From the NCBI GenBank assembly GCA_023055355.1, contig JALJCS010000002.1, positions 83,539,001-83,603,000 on the forward strand: a stretch of DNA of 64,000 nt, written 5' to 3'. Within the stretch, counting starts at the first letter, position 1, and every line of letters begins with the position of its first letter. Positions 1 through 9,082 of the stretch are shown here, piece after piece. The position numbers and the translations under genes are program-made. The notes below the pieces were generated by a model. That model had not been told where the DNA came from. It worked only from the letters and a program-made list of their open reading frames with translations, and ran no database searches. This DNA comes from Agelaius tricolor. Taxonomy: Eukaryota; Chordata; Aves; Passeriformes; Icteridae.

Positions 1-195
1 AGGGAAGTCATGATCATCCCTCAGGAAAGTTCCATTCATACGTTAACAGACTTGATACTATCTTAACGTTATTGTCGGGGAACTGATTGAATAAAAATAA
101 GACTCTGCTCCCGGCTGGGGTGTTCAAAAGACATAGCTTAGATTTTACGATATTTTATACATAAATAGCATGAATTATCTCTACCATATACTACA
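1..195 (-). repeat. 3' LTR of the ERV (start of U3; cut by window edge)
   Basis: This stretch matches 9304-9498 over 195 positions with 8 substitutions and no indels. In element direction it begins TGTAGTATATGG right after the polypurine tract. Both copies contain a 7-bp inverted repeat (ACGTTAA at 40-46 and TTAACGT at 63-69). The rest of this LTR, with R and U5, is beyond the left edge. Confidence 0.95.
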
Positions 196-208
196 ATCCC
201 TCCCCATT
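196..208 (-). other. Polypurine tract (plus-strand primer site) of the ERV
   Basis: In element direction the bases before the 3' LTR read AATGGGGAGGGAT, a purine run directly against the TGTA that opens U3. This is the normal place and make-up of a retroviral polypurine tract. It fixes the inner edge of the 3' LTR at 195. Confidence 0.85.
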
Positions 209-306
209 TATTTCACCAATTTAATTCATGCTTATAAATTGCTACATTTCTTATTTCTTACATCTACCCACCACCATTAAGGGTCCCTCACAAACAGAGT
301 ACTCCT

Positions 307-2567
307 TTACACTATTTGGTACTCCCCTTGTGGGACACCCTGATATCCTCTATTGTTCAGTTTCACATTTGCCTGTTTTTCGAATTTTGCCAATGCTTCT
401 GCAGCATTGCTGGCGTACTTCTTTTCTCCCAATCTCATGATCTTAGATGTGTTGCCTCCAGAAGCTCCTTCCAGATCCACGGGAACTATAGCAATTTGCA
501 TTCCCTGGACCACAGAATGAATCAGTCTGACAAAATATGGAATCAGACGAGAGAGGAATAGGATTCCGGCTGCTGAACAGAGCACAAAAACACCACTTTG
601 TTCCACCATGCCCCATCAAATAGTTTGTCCCACCATGAAGACTGTAAAATTGAATTCCATTTTTGAACAGGGACATGGGCCACCTTTTTGATTTCAGCTG
701 CCAAACCTCTTATGGTTTCTCCATAATCATCAATCTCAATACAACATTCTGATTCATTGAACTTTCCACACACTCCCCCTTCCTCGGCCAGCAAATAGTC
801 TGGAGCTATTCAATTCTGGTACACAAAGGCCCGTACCTGGGTGTGCTGCCGACTCAGTAAATCCAGGGCTTCAGAGGTGTGATTTGAAACAATTTCCACC
901 ACTGCCTGCAGCCTAATCAGTCTGTTCAGCAGATAAATTGGAGTCCTATACCCATAACTTCCATCCTGGGCCCATGTGGCCGGCCCATAATAATCATTAT
1001 TCGTGACACTGGCCACTCTTCCTCCCCCCAGGTTTGTTTACCACTTATCACCAGTATTATCTTCTTCAGGCTTCTTCTCTCCCTTCTCAGGGTCTTGTAT
1101 AACAGAGCCCCTAGCAGATTACTTTTTGTCCTTGGGAGAATAAAGAAAACGGGCTGGATCATGCCTAAAGTGCATAATCCCTTTCACTTTGGGGGTAACT
1201 CACTGTATGCCTTCTTCCCACAGATCCAGTAAATTCCATCCGGGGCTTTCCACTTAATATTTATTTTCCCTGGGTCTCCCCAGTATTCCCTCATGCCTTC
1301 CAAGGCTTGGAATGGGTTGACTCCTGGATTTTTGATCCAGCACAATCCCATTCTTTTGTCCCACTCACAATTTGTCTCATTCCTCCGGCTCCAGTACCCC
1401 AAAGGAGGGGCTGGGTGCCAGACCTTGCCTTTCGTGTCTGAGTTCACCGTCAGGGTACATGCACAAGGAGTGTATCCCACCATCTCAGTGTACTCCCTTC
1501 CTTCCCAACTGATGCAGATTGTACCAATTACCCTTTGGTCCAAAATCCACCCCTCTGCACCAATATTGAGACTCTCGGATTGTCCCACTTCAAGAGCTGT
1601 TCTGGAGCCAAACCTTCCCCTTTCCGAGGCCATTTTTCTGCAGACTTCAACCCTCCACAAATCCAACAATTCGACAGACCCAACTCAGTTGCGATTTCTT
1701 GCATCAAATCAATGAACAGGTTCCTGTCTGGGGAAGGTAATTCCCCATCAGCATATTGTTTTTCCAGTATTTCATGCTGCTCGCCCAGTGTTTTCAATCG
1801 TTCCTGTTCAACTCTCTGCTTCCTCAATTCTGACTCCCTTCTTCTCAATTCCTGAGTTATCTCCCTCATTCTCCCCTCAGGATCCTCGTCATTTTTATTT
1901 TTTGTGAAACAAAAAACCTGATCATATTGCAGCCACACCCTGTCATCATTTGCCGGTGCCAAGTCCAATATGAGTGGGTCCTTGTTCAAGGTAAATTTGT
2001 TGTCAAATTTCATATTTCTCATCATTCAGTACATTTTCCTATTCATCATGCATATTCCCAGTCTCGCATTGTCATAGCACAATGGATTCACCTGGTGATA
2101 TGCAATAAAGATAGATTCTGTCTTCCCCCCAGCCCACATGGTCCGGTTACATTGGTTACAAATGGGGATTGACATTGGTTCCACGCTTTGTTTTCTCATT
2201 TGATGCTTGTGTTCACTTGACTGCCCATTCCTTAGACCTGCCTCAATTCCTTAGACCAAGTCCCGATTTCCAATTCACACAATTTCACCCGAGTGCCATC
2301 CTTCCAACAGTACCTGCCAGTTTCACTGAGACATTCTCCTGGGGCTTGGTATGCTGAGTGTTCCCCATCCCCTGTGACTGGGACCACCTGAGTGCATTTT
2401 CCACACTTATCTGCAGAGCTTTTGCTTCCACCTTTCCTGGGGACCTCAGTGTGCAGACTCTGCGTCCCGCACACCACTAGGCTCAGGCCAATCAGCACCC
2501 CCACCAGGCGTGCTCCTCTGCCTTTGCCTCCGCCCCCTGGGGTGCCACCAGTGGCCAGGAAGACCAT
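307..2567 (-). pseudogene. env: ERV env (SU-TM envelope glycoprotein), inactivated
   Basis: Remnant of a gamma-type envelope gene. The proposed start at 2567 has a good context (A at -3, G at +4) and opens a signal peptide with a hydrophobic core (LVGVLIGLSLVVC). Next come a charged, probably coiled-coil stretch (about 1756-1878), a CWICGG motif (1651-1668), a YWICG motif near 1215, a furin-type RERR site (1073-1084), and a TM ectodomain with an LQ-rich helix around 860-910. A CX7CC motif follows at about 740-770. The membrane anchor and cytoplasmic tail lie around 480-600, and TAA is at 307-309. Breaks seen: frameshifts near 2232-2295, 1530-1560, 1016-1030 and 600-615; TGA nonsense codons at 2026-2028, 1184-1186 and 810-812. 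It would have been made from a spliced mRNA. The motif order gives high confidence in env; exact frameshift positions are approximate. Confidence 0.9.
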
Positions 2568-2991
2568 CTTCACGGCAGCAGGAGAATTCTTCGGGGAAGA
2601 CGCCCTCGGACCTAGCCACATAACTCCTCTTAAAGGCACCCCACGGCGACACTCTGTTTGCATCAGAACTGCATGGCACCCTGATGGATTTCCAGCACTC
2701 CACATCCAAAATTTCTGCTTGAGATCTAAGCTTCCCATGCACCCTGTTTTGAAAAATGCAGAACCACTCCTGCGAGTCCAATTCAATGATTCCCAAATTG
2801 GTAGCTAAGGTCAGGATACGGTCAGTCAGTTCAAGCTCCTCCTCTAAACACTGAGTACACAGCCCCTTTGGCCTCTGTCCCCTTCTACAATGAATCACAA
2901 AAACCCCTTGACAATATTCACACTTAAAGTGTACAAACGGATAACATACACAATCTGACAGCATAGAACTTATCCGCTCGCTGTCAGTCAT
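2446..2991 (-). CDS. Cysteine-rich ORF between pol and env, possible retroviral accessory protein
   Basis: An uninterrupted 181-codon ORF. Its ATG overlaps the pol stop (ATGA at 2988-2991), and its last 122 bases overlap the env signal-peptide region in another frame. The first 50 residues hold CVC, CEYC and CTQC. The CEYC and CTQC pairs are 17 residues apart, a zinc-ribbon-like spacing, with one more Cys between. The middle is acidic to mixed, and the overlapping C-terminus is Arg/Gly/Pro-rich and may be a by-product of env coding. No signal peptide is visible, so the protein would be cytosolic or nuclear. A good splice acceptor ends at 3025, 34 bases before the ATG. The ATG context is weak (T at -3), which would let ribosomes scan on towards env. 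I do not recognise the family. It could be a genuine accessory gene, a former env leader, or chance. Lack of stops is not strong evidence, since about one lesion or fewer would be expected over this length. Confidence 0.45.
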   Translation of the reverse strand: MTDSERISSMLSDCVCYPFVHFKCEYCQGVFVIHCRRGQRPKGLCTQCLEEELELTDRILTLATNLGIIELDSQEWFCIFQNRVHGKLRSQAEILDVECWKSIRVPCSSDANRVSPWGAFKRSYVARSEGVFPEEFSCCREDGLPGHWWHPRGRRQRQRSTPGGGADWPEPSGVRDAESAH

Positions 2992-3024
2992 TTACAAGGA
3001 TGTTGGAGCCTGATCTTCAAGTCA

Positions 3025-3040
3025 CTGGGGGAAGAAGTAA
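3025..3040 (-). promoter_or_regulatory. Candidate splice acceptor for the env/accessory subgenomic mRNA
   Basis: On the minus strand the bases read TTACTTCTTCCCCCAG, a pyrimidine tract ending in CAG, with the exon starting at 3024. The first ATG downstream is the cysteine-rich ORF at 2991. The position near the end of pol is where gammaretroviruses place the env acceptor. Use of the site is inferred from sequence only. Confidence 0.45.
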
Positions 3041-3353
3041 CCCTCCACTCGGGTGCTTCCTCCTGCTGTTCGACTTTCTTCACCCTAGGCCCGTGCATCC
3101 AGCCTTTCTCCACTGTCCAAATGGCCGTGTCTGTTGTGAGGAGCACAAGAAAAGGACCTTCCCAGTGAGGAGAGAGCGGCATCTCTTTCCACACTTTCAC
3201 AAGCACTCTATCACCCAGTTGGATTTTGTGAATAGTGAATCCCAGAGGAGCACTCTGGGCCACTATTCCTGTTTTCTGAGTTCCTGCAAATTCCTGTTGA
3301 TTGCAACCAGGTATGGTTGAATCTGACCATCCTCAAACCTGGGGTGTCCCACC

Positions 3354-3401
3354 GGCATTCCATGTCTATATGGCATTCCATATCTATATGGCATTCCATA
3401 T
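3354..3401 (-). repeat. 18-bp tandem duplication inside the integrase region
   Basis: Two full 18-bp units (3354-3371 and 3372-3389, one mismatch) and a partial third (3390-3401) run in tandem. In the integrase frame they encode a repeated GMPYR block. The unit is a multiple of three, so it does not shift the frame. It looks like local slippage in this copy or its recent ancestor. Confidence 0.85.
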
Positions 3402-6101
3402 AACATTTCAAACAGTGAGAGCCCCGTCTCTAAGTGCAGCATGGTTCGGATATTAAGCAGTGCCAAAGGCAGGCATTTCAACCAGGACATCCGTGTTTCT
3501 AAAATTAATTTAGATAACTGTGCCTTCAATGTTTGATTCATTCTCTCCACTTGTCCTGAACTCTGGGGGTGCCACGGAGTGTGGTACTCCCATCAGATGC
3601 CTAGTGCATCAGCCATCTGCTTAATAACCTTTGATGTAAAATGTGTTCCTTGATCTGAATCAATGCAATTCACTACCCCATAACGGGGTACAATCTCCTC
3701 CAATAATTTTCTGGCCACTGTCTGAGCCGTTGCTCATGAGCTGGGAAAGGCCTCCACCCAATGAGTCAATTTGTCCACAATTACCAGTACAAATTTGAAC
3801 CTTCCCACTTTTGGCAATTCTGTGAAATCAACTTGGATTCTTTCAAATGGTTGGTACGCAATGGGGCGACTCCCCAGGGCAGCCTGTTTGGCTCTTGATT
3901 TGTTTACCCTTTGACAAATTAGGCACCCTTGTACCTCTTGTTTTGCCAATTCATAAATTCCCTTGCACCCGAAAGATTTCAAAATTGTTCTGCCAGGGCT
4001 TGTGCCCCCCAATGTGTTCTCTGGTGCAATTTCCACAAAATCCTTCTGGTAAAACCTCTGGAAACCAACTCTCTCCCGTCAGGTAATCTCCATTTACCTT
4101 CCTTCAATTTTCCTCCGAATTTCTCATAACATTCAATCTCCTTTTGGGAGAGCTGAGAAGGATCGTCAGGGGTTTCTTCCCTTTCGATCTCTGGGGTACT
4201 TACTATCATCAACGCTGCGGTTTTGGCCTCCTGGTCTGCCAAGTTGTTCCCCCTGGTCCGGAACTGAATCCCTGTCTGATGTTCCTTCACATAGACCACT
4301 GCAACTTCCTCCGGCCCTCTCAGAGCTTCTAAAATTTGCCAGATTAATTCCCCATGCATCAGTCCCTTTCCCCTCATGTTGATCAGTCCCCTTTCCTCCC
4401 AAATTTTCCCAAACGTGTGAACCACCCCAAAGGCATACCTTGAATCTGTAAAAATCATTCACTTTTTCCCTTTCAGTCCCTTCAATGCTCTCAGAACTGT
4501 GTACAGTTCACATGCTTGGGCTGACCAGCTCGCGTTCAGGGGACCTGCTTCAATCACCTTTCCTGTTCTCTCACCCACGGCTCCATACCCCGATTTCCTT
4601 TTTCCCTCAATCACTCTGCTTGACCCATCCACAAACGATTTCTCTCCCTCGTCCAATTCCTCTTCTTCCAAATCCTTCCTAATCTTGGTCTGCAACTCGA
4701 CCATCTCCACGCAGTTGTGAATCAACTCCTCTGCAGCCTCCCTGAACTGAAACTGCACAGGATTCTGCACAGTTGTAGTTCTCAATTCCAAGTCCTGTGA
4801 GTGAATCAAAATGGCTTCATATTTTAGCAGCCTTGCATCCATGAGCCATTTGTCTGCTTTCTGCTGCAGTATGCCTCGCACGTTGTGCGGTGCGAATACC
4901 ACCAGAGGTGCACTGAAGGTTACCTTCTTTGCCTCCTCCACCAGCAAAGCCACAGCCACAATCGCCTGCAAGCAGGTGGGCCAGCCCCTGCTGACCGGGT
5001 CCAAAAGCCAGGACAGGTAACCCACTGGTTTCCTGACCCCCGCCCAGTCCTGCATCAACACCCCGTGTGCCATGTGATTGCTAGCATCCACAAACAACTG
5101 AAAGGGTTTTCTCATGTCAGGGAGACTCAGCAGTGGTGCTACTGTGAGTGCCTCCTTGACTCCCTTAAATTCTTCTTCATCCTTCTGTGTCCATTTGATC
5201 CGGTCCATGGTGAGTTTCTCATATAGAAACTTCACCTTTTCACTGTGACCTTCAATCCACTGCTGGCAATATCCCAACAACCCCAAAAGCTGCTGGACCT
5301 CCCTTTTTGTCTGTGGGGGTGGCAAGGCAATAATCCCTGCCACCCTTTCCGGGTCCCATTTCTTTTTGCCCTTGGTCAACCAATGTCCCAAGTACCTGAC
5401 CTTGGGCTCTGTGAACTGCAAATTTGACTTTGAAACCTTCAACCCCCTTTCCCCCAAAAAGTTCAAAAGTTCAATTGTGCTTTTCCTTACCGCCTCCTCC
5501 CTTTGACCTGCAACCAACAAATCATCTACATACTGTAGAAGCTTTGTCCCTTCGGTTGGTACAAAATGGCTTAAAACCTGTTCAAGTGCCTGTCCAAATA
5601 GATTTGGAGAGTCCATGAAGCCCTGAGGCAACGAAGTCCACCTGAGTTGCTGCTTTCTGTTCATCTCCAGGTCTTCCCACTGAAACGCGAAATAATCGCA
5701 GCTGTCCTCGGCAAGAGGGCAGGTCCAGAAAGTGTCTTTTAAGTCAATTACACTGTACCAAGTGTCCTCAGGAGAGATATTGTTCAACAAAGTGTAAGGG
5801 TTTGAAACTGTGGGGAACAAAGTCCTAGTTCTCTGGTTCACAGCCCGCAAGTCCTGTACCAGCCTAAAGCTGCCATCAGTTTCCCTCACCACCGGAATTG
5901 GGGTGTTGTGTCTGGACACGCACAGCTCCAGTGTCCCTTTCTTTATTAATTCATCGATCACTGGTTTCAAACCCCTCCTCCCTTCCATGGAGAGGGGGTA
6001 TTGTTTGACCTGTATCGGGTCTTCTGGCCTCTCAATTTCAACCCAAATTGGTCCTATGTCCAGCCTCCCAGCTTCCCCCCGAACATACCACACCCTCGGG
6101 T

Positions 6102-6500
6102 CTATCTCTTTTCCTTGTCTTGAACAGTGAGGCTGTAAAGTCTCACCTTAAGCTGGGGTTTTTCCACCGCTAACCCAACTCCCAGAGCAACCATCATATC
6201 CCGCCCCAGCAAATTGAAGTCCGTGTCCCTGGCCAACAATATATTTCCATTGCGCATTTTATTTCCTGTGTCTATTTCTACATTTTTTATGATTGGGACC
6301 TCAAAAGGTTCCCCTTTTTCCCCAGTTACCATCATGGAGTCATTGCTCAGAGAGCACCCCTTTGGTATCTGTAGCACCTTTGTCCTTTCTGCTCCCGAGT
6401 CCACCATACACCACATTTCTTCCTTGTGGGGTCCCACTCTAAATTTTATCAAGGGCTCCCTCAGTGTTCCGGACCCCAAACTGAAAATCCCCTGACACCC
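6102..6500 (-). pseudogene. pro: ERV protease (pro) region
   Basis: Retroviral aspartic protease segment. It carries the active-site triplet as DSG (within MVDSGAERT) and the later GRD-type motif (LLGRDMM), both where they belong in the fold. It starts directly after the gag amber codon and stays in the gag frame, as in gammaretroviruses, where it is made by stop-codon readthrough. Its frame ends at a TAG at 6102-6104, while RT continues in another frame, so a one-base indel in or near the A-rich run around 6108-6118 separates protease from RT. The protease stretch itself has no internal stop. DSG in place of DTG occurs in some retroviral proteases and need not be a defect. Confidence 0.88.
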
Positions 6501-6503
6501 CTA
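6501..6503 (-). other. gag amber stop / probable readthrough point
   Basis: TAG ends gag 16 codons after the last Cys of the zinc knuckle, and the protease frame continues straight on in the same frame with the next base G. Gammaretroviruses use readthrough of a UAG at this point to make Gag-Pol. The layout supports the same recoding here; a downstream pseudoknot was not modelled. Confidence 0.65.
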
Positions 6504-8142
6504 ATCCTCCTGAAACATTGCCTGGTCCTTGGCTTTGTTGGGACAATCCCGTCAGATATGCCCCTTCTGTTTGCAGTAAAAGCACTTAAAATCCCGCTTT
6601 TGTTTGCCTGAGCCCCTCCTCTGGGACAGACCCGGCTTCTTCGCTGGAGCCTTTTTCGCCATATCTTTCCCTTGCTCCTGCTTCTGTGCTTCCCTTACTG
6701 CCGCCACCAGAACCTTGACTTGAATCTTTTGTTTTTCCTCATCCCATCTCATGTATACTTTCTGGGCTTCCCACAGCAGTTCCTGCAACCCCTGCTCTTG
6801 CCACCTGTCTATTTTCTCTAGCTTTTTCTGAATATCTTCCCAAGACTTCGCCACAAACTGTGTTTTTAACACCATTCCCACTGGGGAGTCAGGGTCTGTT
6901 CCTGAATATATTCTCAGACCCTTCTGGAGCCTTTCCAACCACTCTGTTTCATCTTTCCCCTGACATTCTCTGTGTACCTTGCTCATGTTCTGCCCCTTTG
7001 GTACCGCCTCCTGGATACCTTGAATGACCATATTTCTTAAATTTATCATTTTCTGCCTCCCCTCATCCATCTGGGCTTCCCAAGATGGCTTTTGGTTTGG
7101 CCACCATTCCTCCCCGGCCCCCCGTTCAGGTTTCATTTTTCCCAATCCTTTATCGCGGCTTGCCGGCTCATGTCCCTCTCCTCGTTGTTAAACAGCGATC
7201 TTAAGATCGCTTGGAGATCCTTGTAGGTGTATATGCTGGTCCCCAAAAACTCATCCAACCTCCCCACCACCCCCAAAGGATCATCCATTAATTTTCCCAT
7301 TTCCTTTTTGAACACCCTCACATCACTTGTGTCAATCGGGGTGTGTACGTATCCAATCACCCCTGGAGCTGTTGGCACTTCCCATAAAGGATAGATGCCG
7401 GGTTTTTCCTCCTCGTCCCCACTTTCCACCGTGGTTGCCCTCCTTGTTCACCGCCTTGTCTGACGTGCCGGGGGAGAGACGTCCCTAGAGATGTCTACCT
7501 TTTTCTCCTTGATTTCTGGAGATGCCTGTGGCAGCGGCTGTGCCGCCGCTGCATGGCCATGTGGGAAAGTGGATGCCACCACCTGCTCCGGTGGCGGTGG
7601 CGGTGCGGTCGCCTGGGCTCACGGAGTCCCCGCCTCAGGAGGCACTCCTGGTGCCGCTTGTGCCTGCATGGGATCAGGCTGCTGTGGGGCGCAAGGTAAG
7701 GGGGTGGAAGATTTTCCAACGGTTCCCATTCCCTCCCCGCTTTTGCTGCGCACTGGAGAGCTCGTACCGGGTACAGACCCGAGCAAGCATGCCTCCACAT
7801 GTCAGCGTACTCGATTTCCTCAGGATCCCGTGGGCTGCGACCAGCCACGTGGTCATACAAAGACTCACAGGTCCAAGTTTCAAACGTGCCAAATATTGGC
7901 CAGACCACGTATTTTCTGATCTCCCTCCCTCCCCATTTTTCCATACAAAAATTGATCATTTTCTCCTTGGACTTTCCCAACCTCCGCGGGCTTTCGTCCC
8001 AGTGTTCCAGCATCCACCCCAGGGAACTATCTCTTGGGATTTCTGGCAGAATTCTTTCAGGACCCTGGGAGGGATTTTCCTGGGCTTTTCCCTGGAGTCT
8101 GCTCTTTCCCAACTCCATTTTCTCAAGGAGTGTTATGATTTT

Positions 8143-8151
8143 TCTTACCTT
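8143..8151 (-). promoter_or_regulatory. Candidate splice donor within the 5' end of gag
   Basis: The minus strand reads AAGGTAAGA, a near-perfect 5' splice site, starting 13 codons into gag. If joined to the acceptor ending at 3025, the gag frame would meet TGA at once, making a very short upstream ORF about 30 bases before the ATG at 2991. Alpharetroviruses also place their donor a few codons into gag. Use is inferred. Confidence 0.45.
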
Positions 8152-8187
8152 TTCTTGTTTTGCCGGGATGTCCGTTGCAGGTCCCAT

Positions 8188-8799
8188 CTTTCTCTCCGAT
8201 GTTGGGTCTTCCGGCTCGTGAGAAGCCGCCAGCCTGACTTAGTCGAACAGCGAACCACTCTGCTGACTTTTTGGGCTGATTTTTACCTGTTTCCTCCGGT
8301 TTCAGAAGGCAGACAGATTCCTGGAATTTTCCAGGCTCGTCTCTTCCCCCCTCCTGATCCCAACCATGACTGGCTTTTCCCCCTAGTCTCTCTCCCAGAG
8401 CCAAGGGTCTTGTATGTTCGAAAAAGCCTTTCACTTCCCTTGATCGATCACATCCCTCATGGGATGGTGAAACTGCGATCGTGGGTTCGCTCTCACCTCA
8501 TGACAAAGTCATGTCTCACACACACGTCCAGTCATGCTCCACTCAACCACACAATACTTACGGTTCCTTTTCCCATGTGGATTTCTTCATGCACGTCGAT
8601 TTTTCCGAGTGAAAAAAACCTCAGGTCTCAGAGATCTCTCTAGATCATCCCGAGCTTGCTGAGAATTGGGCCCTTTTATCTCCCTTGGCTGTGGCTCTGG
8701 CTGCAGCTTGCAACTCCGGTTGCAGCTCACAGCTCCGGTTGCGGCTCTCTGTGAATTTGATTGGTTTTTCGGAATCCAATCCTGGTCAGGCCGCTGAAA
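8188..8799 (-). other. ERV 5' untranslated leader
   Basis: The stretch between the primer binding site and the gag ATG would hold the packaging signal and dimerisation structures. It contains short GC-rich repeats (tandem CTCCGGTTGC-like blocks near 8705-8750). No convincing coding frame is seen. The open frame at 8123-8434 on this strand is not in the gag frame. Confidence 0.6.
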
Positions 8800-8817
8800 T
8801 CAGCGGGGCGCCCCCCA
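8800..8817 (-). other. Primer binding site of the ERV (tRNA not assigned)
   Basis: Three bases (ACC) after the TACA end of the 5' LTR, the element reads TGGGGGGCGCCCCGCTGA. It begins TGG as a site pairing with a tRNA CCA end must, and it lies in the right place. It agrees only partly with the tRNA-Pro site usual in gammaretroviruses and I cannot assign a tRNA. Decay of the site or a non-Pro primer are both possible. Confidence 0.6.
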
Positions 8818-8913
8818 GGTTGTAAGGGGGTCCCGAACCCCAGTATCAAATCATTTTGGACTGTTATAAATTATCAAATTGGGAGCCAAATTTATAAGAA
8901 AATTTAGCAATGA

Positions 8914-8919
8914 TTTATT
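8914..8919 (-). terminator. LTR polyadenylation signal
   Basis: AATAAA on the element strand, inside the inferred R region of the 5' LTR. The matching signal in the 3' LTR would be outside the window. Confidence 0.6.
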
Positions 8920-9076
8920 AGATTGTCAGCAAAACAGAATTTCGATCTGAAATAAAAACCACCACAGCCAAGGCAGCGCCAACCCCGGGATCAATGCTGG
9001 GTGAACCTGGATCTGACCACCAAAAATGTCAGAGTCTCTCCCTGGGTTCACACCGACTGCTTCATGCAGCAGCGAG

Positions 9077-9082
9077 CTTATA
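9077..9082 (-). promoter_or_regulatory. LTR TATA-like box
   Basis: TATAAG on the element strand, about 25-30 bases before the inferred transcription start near 9050 and upstream of the AATAAA signal, as expected for a retroviral promoter. Confidence 0.5.

Larger units (their letters stand above)
2988..6120 (-). pseudogene. pol: ERV pol (reverse transcriptase, RNase H, integrase), inactivated
   Basis: RT and the first part of RNase H occupy one long open stretch (4459-6093 and slightly upstream). RT shows LPQGF and the catalytic YVDDLL motif. RNase H shows FVDGSS, then an Glu-bearing helix, TDSRYA and LADQEA, supplying its acidic residues. Integrase follows: an HX3H pair (HQRTH) and CLIC for the zinc domain, then the catalytic residues in DFTELP, IDSDQG and VERMNQ, then a C-terminal GPF-type domain (WEGPF) ending at 2988. 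Breaks: a frameshift between protease and RT near 6102-6120, TGA at 4459-4461, a frameshift around 3980-4010, TGA at 3734-3736 and at 3593-3595, and a frameshift near 3263-3275. In a live relative it would be made as a Gag-Pol readthrough product. Family assignment is firm; the shift positions are approximate. Confidence 0.95.
6501..8187 (-). pseudogene. gag: ERV gag (MA, proline-rich spacer, CA, NC), inactivated
   Basis: Gag precursor remnant. From the ATG at 8187 (Met-Gly start, possible myristoylation, although Pro at position 3 is unfavourable) a matrix domain runs to about 7720 with the Trp-rich pattern of gammaretroviral MA (SLGWMLEHW). A proline/alanine-rich linker follows (about 7450-7700), then capsid from about 7420 (YPLWEVP, then DDPLGV and FLGTSIYT). 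A major-homology-like segment lies around 6900-6960 (QGKDETEW). A basic region and one CCHC zinc knuckle (CFYCKQKGH then C, about 6543-6580) complete NC. Breaks: a frame change between MA and the linker near 7680, TGA at 7619-7621 and 7448-7450, a frameshift in an A-run near 7134-7140, and TGA at 6552-6554 inside the knuckle. The TGA-for-CGA pattern suggests CpG decay. Assignment is firm. Confidence 0.93.

Noticed and set aside
8123..8434. Minus-strand frame upstream of gag, considered as a glyco-gag-like leader extension
   Set aside because: It is not in the gag frame and cannot extend Gag at its N-terminus without a further frameshift.
7522..8643. 373-codon plus-strand open frame
   Set aside because: It lies antisense to gag and the leader of the ERV, has no domain, and reflects the open gag frame on the other strand.
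8800..8817. Assignment of the primer binding site to tRNA-Pro
   Set aside because: Only the first six bases and a few later ones agree; too weak to name the tRNA.
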